A stretch of 41,284 nucleotides of DNA from Ichthyophthirius multifiliis (GCF_000220395.1 NW_004085880.1:1-41284), one strand, 5' to 3'. Positions 21,384 through 33,721 are shown, counted from the stretch's first letter. The notes: generated by a model not told the origin, from the letters alone. Program-made: numbers and translations.

Positions 21384-23061
21384 ATGAATAAAAAACTATC
21401 GTTTTTCGAAAAAAAGTTAACTTAATTTTTTTTCAAATCACATTTTAATTGTGTATATTATACAGAACTAACTAATAGAAAAATAATTAGTATAAAAGGA
21501 AAAGATTCATTTAAGTATTTTTTTTATAAAATTGTAATTTTATTTAAAAAAAAAAAAAAAAGTGTTTTGTAATAGATTTAAACCAAAGATTTAAGTAGTT
21601 TTAATAGAAATACAGATTAGGCAGCTTTATATACATATTTTCTAAATGAAAAAGGAAAAATATAAAATGATGCAATAATAATAAGACCTAAAATGTAAAA
21701 TTTTATATATAAATATTAATTTTTATAAATTATTGAAAAATATATTTATGTATTTCTAATTTATATAAGATTTTATAAAGGTGAAATAAAAAAAAAAGAG
21801 AATGAATTTTGGCTAGATATAGATTTAAATCAAAAAAAATTAATTTTTAAAGGATATAAAAAAAATAACCTTAAGAAAAGTGTAGTAATTCAAGATTATA
21901 CTTAATATTTAAAATATTACTCTTTTTACGTAATATTTTTTTTTTTTTTTTAATTATTTTTAATAATTTAAAAAGAGTGAAATTTTCTAAAATGATTAAA
22001 ATAATGTTGGAAAATATTAACATATACATGATGATTCAATTTATGAATAAACAGAAAATGATGAAATATATACTTAAGTAACTTTTACTGATCCTAGAAG
22101 TGGAGCATTAGGGACAAGACTTCTATGTCCTTAGGATGGTTTAATAAATTTAAATATTATTTATATTTATTTTAAAAAGATAAATTGGATATTGAATAAA
22201 ATTTAAAATAATAATCTTTGAATATATATGAATCTTTTAGGACTATATTAGGAATAGCATAAGTATTAATTTTATTATTTTGTTTTTTGTTATTATTAAT
22301 TATAATTATTAAATTTATAAAATAAAATTTTTAAGGGTTAGGAAACTTCATAATTTTTCCCTTATTAAGTTAATGGAGATTTTTTAAACGGAATAGACAT
22401 TAATAAAAGTATATTTTAATTTTTACTAATCAATATATTTATAATAGAAAATTTTTCTGGTAGGCATAAGCTTATAGAATTTTATTAATAAGGAGTAACA
22501 AATCATATTTATATTTTAAATTATTTATTTTTTAAGATTTTAAAGAAAAGAATTATTCCTTTTATAATTTTAAATTAATACAATCAACAATATTTATACA
22601 ATAGTAAATTAATATTTTATTATACTTTTAATAATTTTTATATTAAAAGTACTTAATCCTCCATATATTTATTAATATGATAAATAATTTAATGAATAAT
22701 TAAAGGGTAAACCTGTAATTAATAGTTAAGGAGAAGAAATAGGAAATGTATTATGTAAATATAATATTCATAAATATTTATCTAAAACAAATAAAAAAAT
22801 AAAGGTAATTAAGCAAATATAGGTTTAGCATTAATAAAATATATTTATGATGGTAAATTAATATATATTATATATTAAATTAAATATTTACCAAATAAAA
22901 ACATTTAATTAATTTTAGAAAAATAAGCTAATTAAAATAATATGAAAATCAAGGTTGATTAACATAATGGATAATAGATTTACACTTAATGGTTTAATAA
23001 TAATATTTAATAATATATTAAATAAATGGGTCTTTTGAAAAATGATAATTAATTATTTTGA
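21384..23061 (+). CDS. IBA57-like mitochondrial Fe-S assembly protein (GcvT/YgfZ fold)
   Basis: IBA57 works with ISCA1/ISCA2 in mitochondria to make [4Fe-4S] clusters. Ten exons (introns 21515-21562, 21695-21769, 21930-21975, 22139-22179, 22263-22335, 22409-22447, 22495-22536, 22604-22649, 22853-22918) give about 400 residues. Family landmarks appear in order: YYTELTNRKIISIKGKDS, YTYFLNEKGKIQNDAI, FWLDID, TDPRSGALGTRLLCP, RTILGIAQGQE followed by FFPYQ, LNGIDINK, YQQGILKKRIIPF, KGKPVINSQGEEIGNVL and GLALIKY. The exon sum is one base short of a multiple of three; the break falls at the A7 run 22793-22799 and the frame resumes at GLALIKY. The conserved K-G-C-Y-x-G-Q-E signature is not recognisable after INK, where the sequence reads NFSGRHKLIEF. 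The N-terminal 20 residues are basic and Asp/Glu-poor, fitting an import signal. Confidence 0.85.
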
Positions 23062-23245
23062 TTAAATAAAAGATAGTATTTAAGATAAAATAAATTAAAT
23101 TGAACTAATAATTAATTTTATTTAATGTATTTGTTTATATTTAAATTGTATTTTATATATTTATTAATATTTTTTTTTTTAAATAAAAAATTAACTATTT
23201 TATTATAATTTAATCTTTTATTTATTTGAAATTATTATATTAATA

Positions 23246-25158
23246 ATGCAGACGCGATTTAAATGGATGCCTAAAATCAATTAAATAAATTCTTAATTAA
23301 TTAATTAAAATGAAATTCATAAATAAAATTATTTATAGTGTAAAAATCAAGATCAAAAAATCAAAATTATTTAATATTCTTCAACTGAAAGATAAAATAG
23401 AAAATATTTAAAGTATTTTATTTTTAAAAAATTATTAATTCATAATAAAATTTTATAAAGTACATAAACTTCTTAATAAAAACGCTTAACAAACAAAAAT
23501 AGAAGTTTATAGAAATTAACTTAATAATTAAATATATCAACATAATAAAATAGTGAAGATTATAAATAATTTTTTTAACAATTAAATATAAAAGAATAAA
23601 AATAATCTAATAATAAATGGCTATAAAACTCATTACCTTTTTAAGATAGTGAATATTTTAAGAAATAAAATTTAAATATAAAAAAAAATATTCAAAAAAA
23701 TGAACCTCAAACAAAAACTGATGTAAAGATTTAAAATTAAAGCTATTTTTTAAAGAGAGATTAAAAAGATATCAGTAAAACTAATTTTTAATTATTATAA
23801 TACATTATTTAAAGGTAAAAATTATTATACTTAAATAAAAAAATAAAAATATAATTAAATGGATTGTGTAAGTAAAATTAACTTAAAATGTTATAATTAT
23901 TATTATCTTTTATATTTTTAGGATAAAAAAAAATTTGATTAATTTTTAAAAAGCTAAATTTAATAAACACTCAAGAATGAGTATTTAGATGAAGAAAAAA
24001 ATATAATAAAGAGTATTTTACCAGGCATTCATTTAGAAAATATAAAGTAATATGAATTATTTTTTATCTTAAAATTTATAAAAAAGATATTAAACAAAAT
24101 GTTATAATTTTTAAAATATGGATTTATATTTGTATTAATTAATATCTTAAGAAAAAATAAATAAATAAGAAATGATCACTTATTTACATTCTGATATTGA
24201 AAATACTAAAATTATTCATAGAAAAAATTTAAGCCTATAATAATAATTGCAAAAACCTCTAAGATATCAAAAAATTCTTAATGAAGTTTAAGTAAAAGAC
24301 AATGAAAAAACTATTTAGAAAGATATTATTGAAATGTCAGAATATGAAAAAAAATTATTAGCCTAAAAAAAAAAGAAATTGCAAATAATAAGAAAAAAAA
24401 TGCTTAATTAATTATTATTGTTTGTTAAATTAAAATTAAGTCTAGATGAAGTACAAAAAAAAATAAAAAAATAAGAATAATTAATTAAATTAAAATTAAT
24501 AAAAGATACAAAAAGAGAATTTATTTATAAAATAGCCTTTTTCAAGAAAAAAATCAAAATAATTTTATTTTTATTTAAAATAATAAAATGAAGAAAAAGT
24601 ATATTAGTTGTTACAAGAAGACAAATATTTAGTTTATGATATAGATTAGGTAAACTAAAGTTTTTTAAATATTTTTATATTAATATTTAATTAATAAGCT
24701 TTATTAAACTCCTTTACATTGGGTTTGTAAAAGAAATTATATTAACCTTGCTAATTTATTATTATAATATAGACCCCATATTGATGCTAAGGATTTAGTA
24801 TTTTTTTATTATTTAATTTTTAGTTTTTTATTTAAATATTTTAGTTTGGTAGAACATGTTTATATTATGCCTTTAGGGAAGGATATTTTAAACTAATCAA
24901 ACTATTAATTTTAGAAAATGCATGTCCCTGGTCTGATACTAAAAATAATATATAATAATATTATGATAATTTATAAGATAATATTTGTAAAAGAATTTAT
25001 TAAATATCAAAAAAAGTATAAATTATTTTAATTTATTAATGTTTTATTTTTGAAACTTTTAATATAATAAGACTCATTTAATGATGTTAATTGCAAAACC
25101 AAGCTAAAGAGCAGAAATTTGGAAAGATTAAAAATATATATTTTAATAATTTTATTGA
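23246..25158 (+). CDS. Coiled-coil protein with C-terminal ankyrin repeats
   Basis: A multi-exon gene of about 520 codons. The first 400 residues are Q/N/K-rich with coiled-coil character (EYEKKLLAQKKKKL, LDEVQKKIKKQEQ). The C-terminal 130 residues contain two ankyrin repeats: TPLHWVCKRNYINLANLLL and, after the intron 24798-24844, FGRTCLYYAFREGYFKLIKL followed by LILENA. Introns that fit are 23413-23460, 24047-24086, 24650-24698, 24798-24844 and 25016-25071. The intron at 23815-23921 is long and its phase does not match the next exon, so an exon is probably misplaced there. A one-base frame change is also needed at the A5 run 24510-24514. TGA ends the gene at 25158. Ankyrin repeats indicate protein binding; the partner is unknown. 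Confidence 0.72.
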
Positions 25159-25447
25159 ATAATATTTTTATTTTTTAGAAAAATAAAATAAAAATATTAT
25201 AAACAAAAGTTAAAATAGATATTATTTATTTCAATTTAACTCCTTTTAAAATTATTAGAATTAATTTATATTTATTTATAAAAAAATAAGCTTGAAATAA
25301 ATATTTGTATTTTTTTTTAAATATATTTTTTCAACTATTTATAAAACAAGTATATATTTAAATTATATTTTACTAATTGTAAAATTTTTATTTTATTTGC
25401 TAATTATTAAAATAAATAATTTCCTTTAGTTTAAGAAATTATAAAAG

Positions 25448-25482
<35 letters not shown>

Positions 25483-26435
25483 TAATTTATAAATATTTAT
25501 TTATATATTTAATTCTATAATATTCATTCAGTATAATAAAATGTATTAAAATTATATATGCAGTAATATAAAATAGAATTTCTAGATTCTTTTTCTGTTT
25601 CCTTTATTTAAAGTATTACTAAAATTCAATTTTGGCATTTAATTTTCTCATAGTTTTTATTTAAAAAACCAATTTTTCATTTTAAATTTAAATATATCTT
25701 AATTTTTTTTAAATTTTATATAATTTTGATATATTATTTTATAAAGTTTTCATTTTTCTATCTTTATTTCGAATATTTTAAAGTTTTAGAATTTAATATT
25801 TATTTGTTTTATAAAACATATATTTTCAAAAATAAACTTTTTTTAATATTTTTATTGAATCTTTATAATTTTCAGAAATTATTTCTTAATATATATATAT
25901 ATATACATATATTATAATTTCCTATATTATAATACTGTTTTCTGAACAATATTCAATACAAGAGACATTATCATGTTAAGATTATTCATTATTCTATTAT
26001 TCAATTGAATTATTTATAAAATAAATTACATTTTTTTAATTTAAATTTCTATTTATTATATTTATTAAAATTCTATTTTTTTTTTTTTTAATAAATTATA
26101 AAAATAAAAGTTTAATCAGATTCTAAACGCAATCTTAAATTTTTTATTTCTTATTAAAGTTATGTTTTAATAATCTAAGATACAATGAATATAATAATAG
26201 AATATTTAGAGGAATATTTATTAAATCAATTTATTTATAATTTAATTAAAAATTTATTTTAGAAGATGTTAATAAATACTTCAAATTACACTTATAAAAA
26301 AATATAAATAATGTTCTTAGTATTAAACTACAAAAATTAATATCAAATAAAATAAAATAAAAATAAATATTTAACCTTTAATGGAATCCAAACCCTAAAA
26401 AAAAAATTATAAATTAATTTTAAGAAAATATTTAA
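25159..26435. other. A/T-rich spacer with (AT)n
   Basis: About 1.3 kb without a supportable gene. It holds an (AT)n dinucleotide run at 25450-25480 and another short one near 25890-25905. An ATG at 26381 opens a 70-codon frame to a TGA at about 26632, but its composition is poorer than the overlapping gene that starts at 26436. Confidence 0.55.
25450..25480. repeat. (AT)n microsatellite
   Basis: About 15 perfect AT dinucleotides preceded by CAC, the longest run of its kind in this spacer. Confidence 0.9.
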
Positions 26436-26848
26436 ATGGATAAGAACTAGGAAGAATTAATACTTAAGATTTAAAGATATTATAGTAAAATGGAAATTAA
26501 AGAAAAGGAAACATCAATATAAAAACAAAGATCTATAGTCTAAAAAATAAAAAAGTCTTTTTCAATAAACAAATTTTATTAAAATAATTCATAAATATAC
26601 AATATAATTAAACCATAATTAACAAATAAAATTGAACTTAGACAAAATAAAATATATTTAAAATTACTTATTTTATACAACTTTAGTAAAGAATATTACT
26701 ATCAAAAAGATAAATAATTTAATTTTTTCAAAAGTAATTATTAATAATCTAAATTTAAATTTTTAAAGTTCTAAATGTCTTTTAAAGTTAAGTCAATAAT
26801 ATGCATTCTAGTTTAGTTTTACAATAAAGACCTAAAAAAGTTAAATGA
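26436..26848 (+). CDS. Small basic protein, function unknown
   Basis: Two exons, 26436-26733 and 26769-26848, joined across a 35-nt intron (GTAATT...TAAAG) give exactly 125 residues ending in TGA. The N-terminus is charged and helical (MDKNQEELILKIQRYYSKME), and the C-terminus reads SLVLQQRPKKVK, with composition clearly unlike spacer DNA. The intron is shorter than most here, and without splicing the frame stays open to a later TGA at about 26960, so the C-terminus could differ. No family recognised; an upstream exon cannot be excluded. Confidence 0.55.
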
Positions 26849-27457
26849 AAGAAACAATATAATAAATTTATTAATAAAGGAAATAATAAATTTAAAAAAA
26901 ATAATTAATATTAGTTAAAGCCTAAATTTTTTAAATTATATTATGTTGCAATTAAAAAACTGATTAAAATTATTTTAATTAAGAATTAAACAAAAAAATA
27001 TAAGCTTCTCAATGGAATATATATTTAATTATAATAAAAATAATTATGTTAAAATATGCTAAAAATAGTATTATTATTTTAATTATATATTTATAAATCA
27101 GGCGTATAATAAAAAACTATATATTATAGATATTAAAAATTATAAAAAATGTGAATATATTCAAAAAAGTTTAAATAATAAATATATTATGATTTTAATG
27201 AATAATTTAAATTTTAATAATAATATTAAATTTTATATTTATATTAAATTTTTAACAATAAATTTAAATATACTTTTCATATAACTATTTTTTTTTAAAT
27301 TATAAAAAGTCATTATAAATAATAATCTGTAATACAATTTTTTATATATAAATAAATATTCTTATTCCTTAATTTATTAAATACATAATTTTATGAATAA
27401 TAAAAAATAATTTAAAATATTTACTTTAAAAATTATAAAAATAATATACAAGTTATT
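26849..27457. other. Spacer between convergent genes
   Basis: A/T-rich DNA between the small plus-strand gene and the stop of the minus-strand MORN gene. No gene seen. Confidence 0.55.
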
Positions 27458-29182
27458 TCATTTCCATCTAATCCATTTACCATTTTACCATATTCCTTCT
27501 TTTTCTTAATTAAAAGGGTTAATTTCAATACCTTCTCCATCTTACAATCCATAATTCCAGTTTCCACTATAAATATGTCCATCGGGCCTTTTTATTTAAA
27601 AAATAATAAAAAAATATTAATAGAAAAAAAAGTAATACCAAGAGTATATACCCTAACCATGAGGAATATTATTTTCATAACTTCCTTCATATTTACTTCC
27701 ATCAGGCCAAATATAAATTCCTCTTCCCTATTTAACCCCATTCAAAACTTCCCCTAAATATTTTTCTCCATTAGATTCAATAATCTATTTATAAAAATTA
27801 AAATTAAACATTTTAAAAGAGTATTTACCTCTCCTTAACCAGTCATTTCTCCATTATTAAAATCTCCAGAATAAATAACTCCGTTTTCAAATTTAATATT
27901 ACCTTGCCCATGAATTTTTCCCATTTAAAAATCTCCTTTATAGATATATTTACCAGTGCATTGTTCTTCTCCTTTTCCATGCCTTTAATCTTCGAACCAT
28001 TCTCCGTCATAAATAAAATCCCCTTTTAAGGTTTTAAAAACGCCTTTACCATGAGCTTTGTAATTTAAACATTAGCCTTAATACAAATCACCATTATTTC
28101 TTATAATTCTTCCCATTCCAAATGGTATATCTTCTTTCCAATATCCTTCATAATAGGCTCCATCTGGGAAAATAATTTTACCTCTTCCGTGCCTTTATTA
28201 TTCTTTAATATGTCCATAATATATGGATCCATCTTCATATTCAAAAGGACCTTATTCGGGAATATTATTATAATACGAGTCTTCCATTCTGAAATTCAAA
28301 GAGCCGTTTAATCTGATAGCTTCTAATACATTTTGATTTTTAAGGGAAGGAAACTATTCAATTTTTTTTAATGTTTTTAGTTATTTGTTTTCTTTATCTT
28401 TTTTTTTTTTTTTCTTTTTTTTTAATAAAAAAATAAATGATTATTTTACCTGCTGTTATTTTGGTTAAAACCATAGATTATTTTAATTATAATTTCATAG
28501 CTTAAGATTAGTTTTATTAAAGAATAGGTTGTTCTTTTGAAAGATCAATACTGACTATTTATGGTTTTTATTTAGTATGAACTTAACTATTTTTAGTAAA
28601 AATACTTTTTTTCATTTAATTTTCTTCTTCATCTATACCTTCAATAAATTATTTAAATTTTCTATACATTTCTTTACAGCTTTAATCAAAGTTTTCTTTA
28701 ATTTATTCAAATAATTGTTTTGATTATTAATTTTTTTTATAATAAACTTTATTTTCATACATCCTTTGCAATTATTAAATAACTTAAATTGCTTCGACTT
28801 TAATGTTATTTAAAGGTGCGTTACTTTTAATTATTTTTAAAACTTAATCTTCATTATTAGGTGTATCTAAATCTTTTTCATCATTATTTGAATTAAATAT
28901 TTTCGAAAATATATTGCTATTTTTTTCTTTCTTTTTATTATTTAATAAATCATTATATTTCTATTTTATTTCACTAACTTTTGGTTATATTTTTTTGTAT
29001 TCACTTTTAATATTTTCTTTTAAAAATGTTTTTGCACTTTCAGATAATTAAAAAAATATCTTAAATAATTAAGAAAAATCCTAATCGATTTCATTTGTTT
29101 CTTATTCGCAATGAAATTAATAACTATTAAATTTATTATCTAACTCTGTAAATATATCATTAATCGATGGTAATAATTTCAT
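27458..29182 (-). CDS. MORN-repeat protein with N-terminal helical region
   Basis: Four exons (introns 28449-28398, 27828-27785, 27638-27588) give exactly 525 residues. The first 245 residues are alpha-helical and charged (MKLLPSINDIFTELDNKF at the start, many K/E/Q). From about residue 285 come nine consecutive MORN repeats, for example YYGHIKEQQRHGRGKIIF, YYEGYWKEDIPFGMGR, IYSGDFNNGEMTGQGE and IYSGNWNYGLQDGEG, running nearly to the end (NGKWIRWK). MORN repeats bind membranes or cytoskeletal partners and are common in ciliate and apicomplexan cortical proteins. No kinase, MYND or other catalytic domain is attached. The start is well supported because upstream frames collapse to A/T noise. 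Confidence 0.92.
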
Positions 29183-29691
29183 TTGAATTCGGTTTTAAGT
29201 TAATATAAATTATTAATATTCTTATATGTAATATTTATGGTTTACAGTATGTTTTGGATCATTATTTATACATAACTCACACATCAAATTACCATATGTA
29301 CAATTTTCAAAGCAACATATATATCTTACTTATTTATTATGTTTTTAACAAGTCAATAAATTTATTATTCCTTAATTTTTGTTTGACATATTTGTTTATT
29401 TTTATTGTGAAAAAAAAGTTATTTGTCTTTTCTTTTATTTATTTAAAATTTACTTTTGGATAACTTTATTTACTTATTTTTAATTTTAAGAGTTTTTAGT
29501 AAAAAAAAAAAATAAAAAAAAAAAATTGAATTATTATAATAAATATCTAAAATAAGAAGATAAAAAAATAATTATATTTATTTATTTTTTTTTAAAAAAA
29601 ATATATTAATTAATTTTAATAAATCTTTAATATTTTCTATTCAAACTAAAAAAAAAATATTATAAAGTAAACCACCTTTTTTCATTTTTTA

Positions 29692-29724
<33 letters not shown>

Positions 29725-29740
29725 ATATGTTATATATCAA
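29183..29740. other. A/T-rich spacer with long poly(A)
   Basis: Lies between the MORN gene start and the kelch-MORC stop, both on the minus strand. It includes an uninterrupted A29 run at 29694-29722. A plus-strand frame at 29254-29463 is a hydrophobic low-complexity artefact of T-rich DNA. Confidence 0.6.
29694..29722. repeat. A29 homopolymer
   Basis: The longest uninterrupted homopolymer in the window, just downstream of the kelch-MORC stop codon on the opposite strand (poly-T in the sense of that gene), so it is not a retroposed poly(A) tail of that gene. Length in the assembly is unreliable for such a run. Confidence 0.85.
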
Positions 29741-32700
29741 TCAATCAAATTTTATTCCTTTTTATAATTCAGGTTCTTCATCAGAACTTTTAGCTTTTTA
29801 TTTGTTTGGAACTTAAAGCTGCTATTATTATTATTTTAAATTATAAACTAATTCTTTCAAACTTAACCTCATGACTGTTTCAAAATACTTATTTTCTAGT
29901 CCCTAATATAAAAAAAATAAAAAATAAAAAAAAATTAAATATTAATTATATATACTGTATAAAAAAGATTAGGTGAAATAAACTTATCTAATTCAATAGT
30001 TCCTATATACTTGAATAAACTAGATTAATTTCTTGTTTTATTTAATATTTTTTCAATGAAAAAAGATCCAAATTAATCACACTCTACTCTACCAATAAGT
30101 CTATTTTAAGAATAAAGTAAAATTCCTTAATGATGCTCAGCAGAAGTATTTTTTCTAGTAGTTGCTCCCTCTATTTTTTTTAATTTTTATTTCTTTTAAA
30201 TATTCAAAAAAAAAAAAAAAAAAAAAAAATAGTAATACCTTTGATATCAAGTAAATCATTTTAAGATTAGTTTTCAATAGTAGAATCTTAATTATAATTA
30301 GCTTATTCATAAAGGATTGCCTTTCCAGTATCTTTGATTCTCTAATATGACTCAACATTAATTTCTTTCAAAAATCTTCTATCTTTTTATCTTCTTAATA
30401 CATCAGAATAACAAATAAAATTAACATTTTAATCATTTAAAGTAAAATGTAGATTTTCAGGACGTTCAAAAAAAAGATGTTAAATATAACTTTTTAAGCT
30501 AAAATCAATAAGTCTTTCTACTTATTCTTTTTTTTCTTTAAATTGAGTTTTTTTTTTTAATGTAATATCATTTTTTTATTAATTATAAGAAAATTCATAA
30601 TTATATCCATTTTTTGAAGGAATACGTTTTAAATCAAATATATATATATAATTTCCTCTATCATGCTTTATTAATTATTCTTCATTCATTAAAAAAGCTA
30701 TATTATTCAATATTGTTCTTTTATTTTAGTCTCCGTTTTCTGTTAAGTATTACTTCTTTTTTACATCATAGCTATATACAAATATTATCAGTTCTTGTAA
30801 ATTTGGATTTATTTTTATATTTGAACTTATTAATCCTAGTATTTATTTAATAAATAAAAAAATATTATTAACAAAAATTATTTTTTAATTACCAACATTT
30901 AAAATACTATTAGATTTATTTTTTGAAATAAATAAAACACTTTATCCAAGTCTTAAACCAGCAAATTTGATATTATTTCCATACTAAATTTTTAGTTATT
31001 CTTAAATATCAGCTTGCTGTAGTTCTTTTTAAGTTTTTGGATATTAGATTTATTAATGAATATCAAATTTATATAACATATCAACAAATTCATATTAATT
31101 AAATCCTTCGCTATCATCATATATCTAAAAAAAAAGTTCGAAATTTTCAATAACATTTTTATCGATTGATTAATTTAGTAAAATACCATTAACTTTTTGC
31201 TGGTATTACTATTAAATTAACTCATCTTTTTAAATTTGTTATTTATTATAAATATTGTTGTAAACATCTCTTTTTTTAAGATACATTAAATTTATTTTTA
31301 TTTATTAAGATTTTCTATAAAGGGCATTATCAACCAAAAGTCCGAAAGCAGCAAATGGATAGTTTATTAAGTTTGAAATTGCATTTAAAAATGATAAAGA
31401 AATATAAGGTTATCTTATTTTTAACATTATACTTTATTATTATTATTCATTTTAATTTCCCTTTTGTATTTCTTCATCAATTTAAATTTATTATTTTAAT
31501 TACTATTATTATATTTAAGAAATTTATTATATCTATTCTTATTAATTATTTTCATTAGGTACTTAATCATTATCGTTTTCAATATTAATAACTGTTTAAC
31601 CTTCAAGTTTATATTTTTTTATTAGTTATAATTATTGTATTTAATCTTGCTATTCTTATGTCATATTAAAAGCAACTTAGCAATCATGACATATTTTAAG
31701 CTTTTATATTATAAAATAAACATAAAAAATTTTAAAAAGATACATTATTTGAATTTGTTTATTAATTTTTTTTTTTTCCATTTAATTTATCCTCATAATT
31801 TAAAATTAAAACTAAAGTAATATCTTAGCATGATTCATCTTTCATCATACCTCCAAAAAGAATAATTTGATCTTTATAAGCTTCAGTTGAGTGGGAAATA
31901 ATAGGGTTAAATTAAGCATATCTATGCTTTTTTGATGCAACTTCAATCCAAAAGTTATTTAAGGTATCAAAAGCCCAAATATCTTGCAAAAATTTAGATT
32001 CAGTTTCCGCACTATATCTTTCTCCTTCTCCTCCAATAATAAAAATATATCTATCTTTATAAACAGTAGTTGAATGAGAAGCTCTAGCAATAGGTTTTCT
32101 CTCATCTTAATTAATACAAATTTACATAATATCAACAGATTCGTTTTTACCATCATTAAAAACATTAAACTAAATATATAATATTTATTTGATTTATATA
32201 TTTAAATAAAAAATACTTTAATCTTATATAAATCATTAAAAAAAATATCAATTTCTCCAACATTTTTTCCTTACCCACCAAAAATATATAATAATCCATT
32301 AACATTAACAAAACTAAAGCTTTCTCTAGCTTCAATAATAGCTCCATGCTTATTAGTTACCTATTTCCAAGTATTTTAAATACTATCAAACATATGCATA
32401 TCATTATAAATAAGCATATTATCTTCGTCTTAACTATTCAAACCTCCAAAAATAATTAAATATCTATCATCTAAAGTACATCCTTAATGTCCTTCTCTAG
32501 GATATGGATTGTTTCCTGAAGCTTCTATTTATCTCCATTCGTTTTTTTAAGGGTCAAAACACCAAAGATCATTTTTTAATTTTTAATTTGCTGTTTTTCC
32601 CCCAAACATATATATTTTTCCATCTATTAAAGATATAATATGAGAATCTCTATGTTCTGGATTATTTTAAGAATTTATGCTAATTTTCTCCCATTCATAA

Positions 32701-33133
32701 GTTTCACAATCTAATCTATACATTTATGATTTTGTACTTTCGTCATAGTTTTTATCCTCTATATAACCTCCTATTAAATACATGTATTTATCAATCATAA
32801 CAACTTAATGACCCCATCTTTCTAAAGGATAATTAGGAGCTATTATTTTTTATTTATTTTTTTTCTATGATTAATCACCATGTTATTATTAGGTACCACT
32901 TTCATTACTGTTTATTTCGGATTGTTCTTGTTATTATTTTTAATTACGCTTTTTGTTACTTTTATTTAACCATTTCGCATTTTGAAATGGAAGTTATTGT
33001 TTTTTTGATGGTAATTCTTCTTGATTTGAATTTTATTATTGTGCACTTTTTTGATTTTCTTCTCTATTTTTTTTAGATTTGTTTATTTTTATTTTTAGAA
33101 AGTTTTTTACTTCGATAAATCTTGACTAGACAT
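29741..33133 (-). CDS. Kelch-MORC protein (kelch propeller, GHKL ATPase-like, S5)
   Basis: Seven exons (introns 33110-33064, 32216-32170, 31743-31701, 30892-30836, 30238-30171, 29955-29903) sum to exactly 1026 codons including TGA, giving 1025 residues. After a Q/N-rich N-terminus come six kelch repeats marked by double Gly (YLIGGYIED, YMFGGKTA, LIIFGGLNS, LYIFGGQGK, YIFIIGGEGE, IILFGGMM). A Q-rich linker leads to a GHKL domain: NYPFAAFGLLVDNAL (about 545-559), YDDSEGF (about 625), YGNNIKFAGLRLG and GLISSNIKI. The transducer-like part ends with QGILLYSQNRLIGRVE and YIGTIELDKF, as in MORC S5 domains. No CW finger is seen. MORC ATPases compact chromatin and silence genes; apicomplexan MORC also carries kelch repeats. 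The N-box Glu and the DxGxG Gly are replaced, so ATPase activity is uncertain. Confidence 0.88.
30206..30229. repeat. A24 homopolymer in an intron
   Basis: Poly(T) on the sense strand of the kelch-MORC gene, within its intron 30238-30171, just after the 5' splice site. The splice sites on both sides keep the reading frame, so the run is spliced out. Confidence 0.85.
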
Positions 33134-33721
33134 GCTATTTTATTTTTTTAAAAAAAGATTTATAAAATGAATTGAATTTTATTTTTTTTATATAAAAATA
33201 TATATAATTTTCAAGTATATTATAATTTAAATTTTTTTTTTTAAATAATATAATTTTTTTAATGAAAATATTCTTATTATATTTAATACTTAAAAAAATA
33301 AAAAATTATAGATAAAATAATATTTTAAAATATTATAAGTATTTTCAATCAAAGATTTTTATTTAAAAATAAAAATTGGTCTAACGTTATACTAATATTT
33401 ATTACAGAATTAAAAATTTAATTATTTTTAAATTTTAATAAATAAATTTTTTTGTTATTATAATAAATAAAACAAATATTTTTCATTAATAAAAATTTAT
33501 ATATAAAATAATTCTAATAGCTAAAAAATAAATAAGATTTTGAATAAAAAAAAAAAATATTAATATTATTTTTCAAAAATAATTAGAAAAAATTAAATAT
33601 AAATAAAATTTTAAATTTTTAAGTAAATAAAAAAGAAAATTAAAAAAAACATTAATTTATATTCTAAATAAAATTAAACAGAGCCTCCGATTAATTTAAT
33701 AAAAAAATAGAAGATAATTAA

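Noticed and set aside
29254-29463. A 69-codon plus-strand frame in the spacer
   Set aside because: Low-complexity hydrophobic translation of T-rich DNA, with no coding features.
31664-31664. A separate MORC gene starting at the ATG at 31664
   Set aside because: The kelch frame splices in phase straight into the MORC frame, and the total is an exact multiple of three. Nineteen bases between two genes would leave no room for termination and a promoter.
31959-32347. Leu-rich standard-code frames on the minus strand
   Set aside because: They are out of frame with the kelch repeats, whose double-Gly motifs fix the correct frame.
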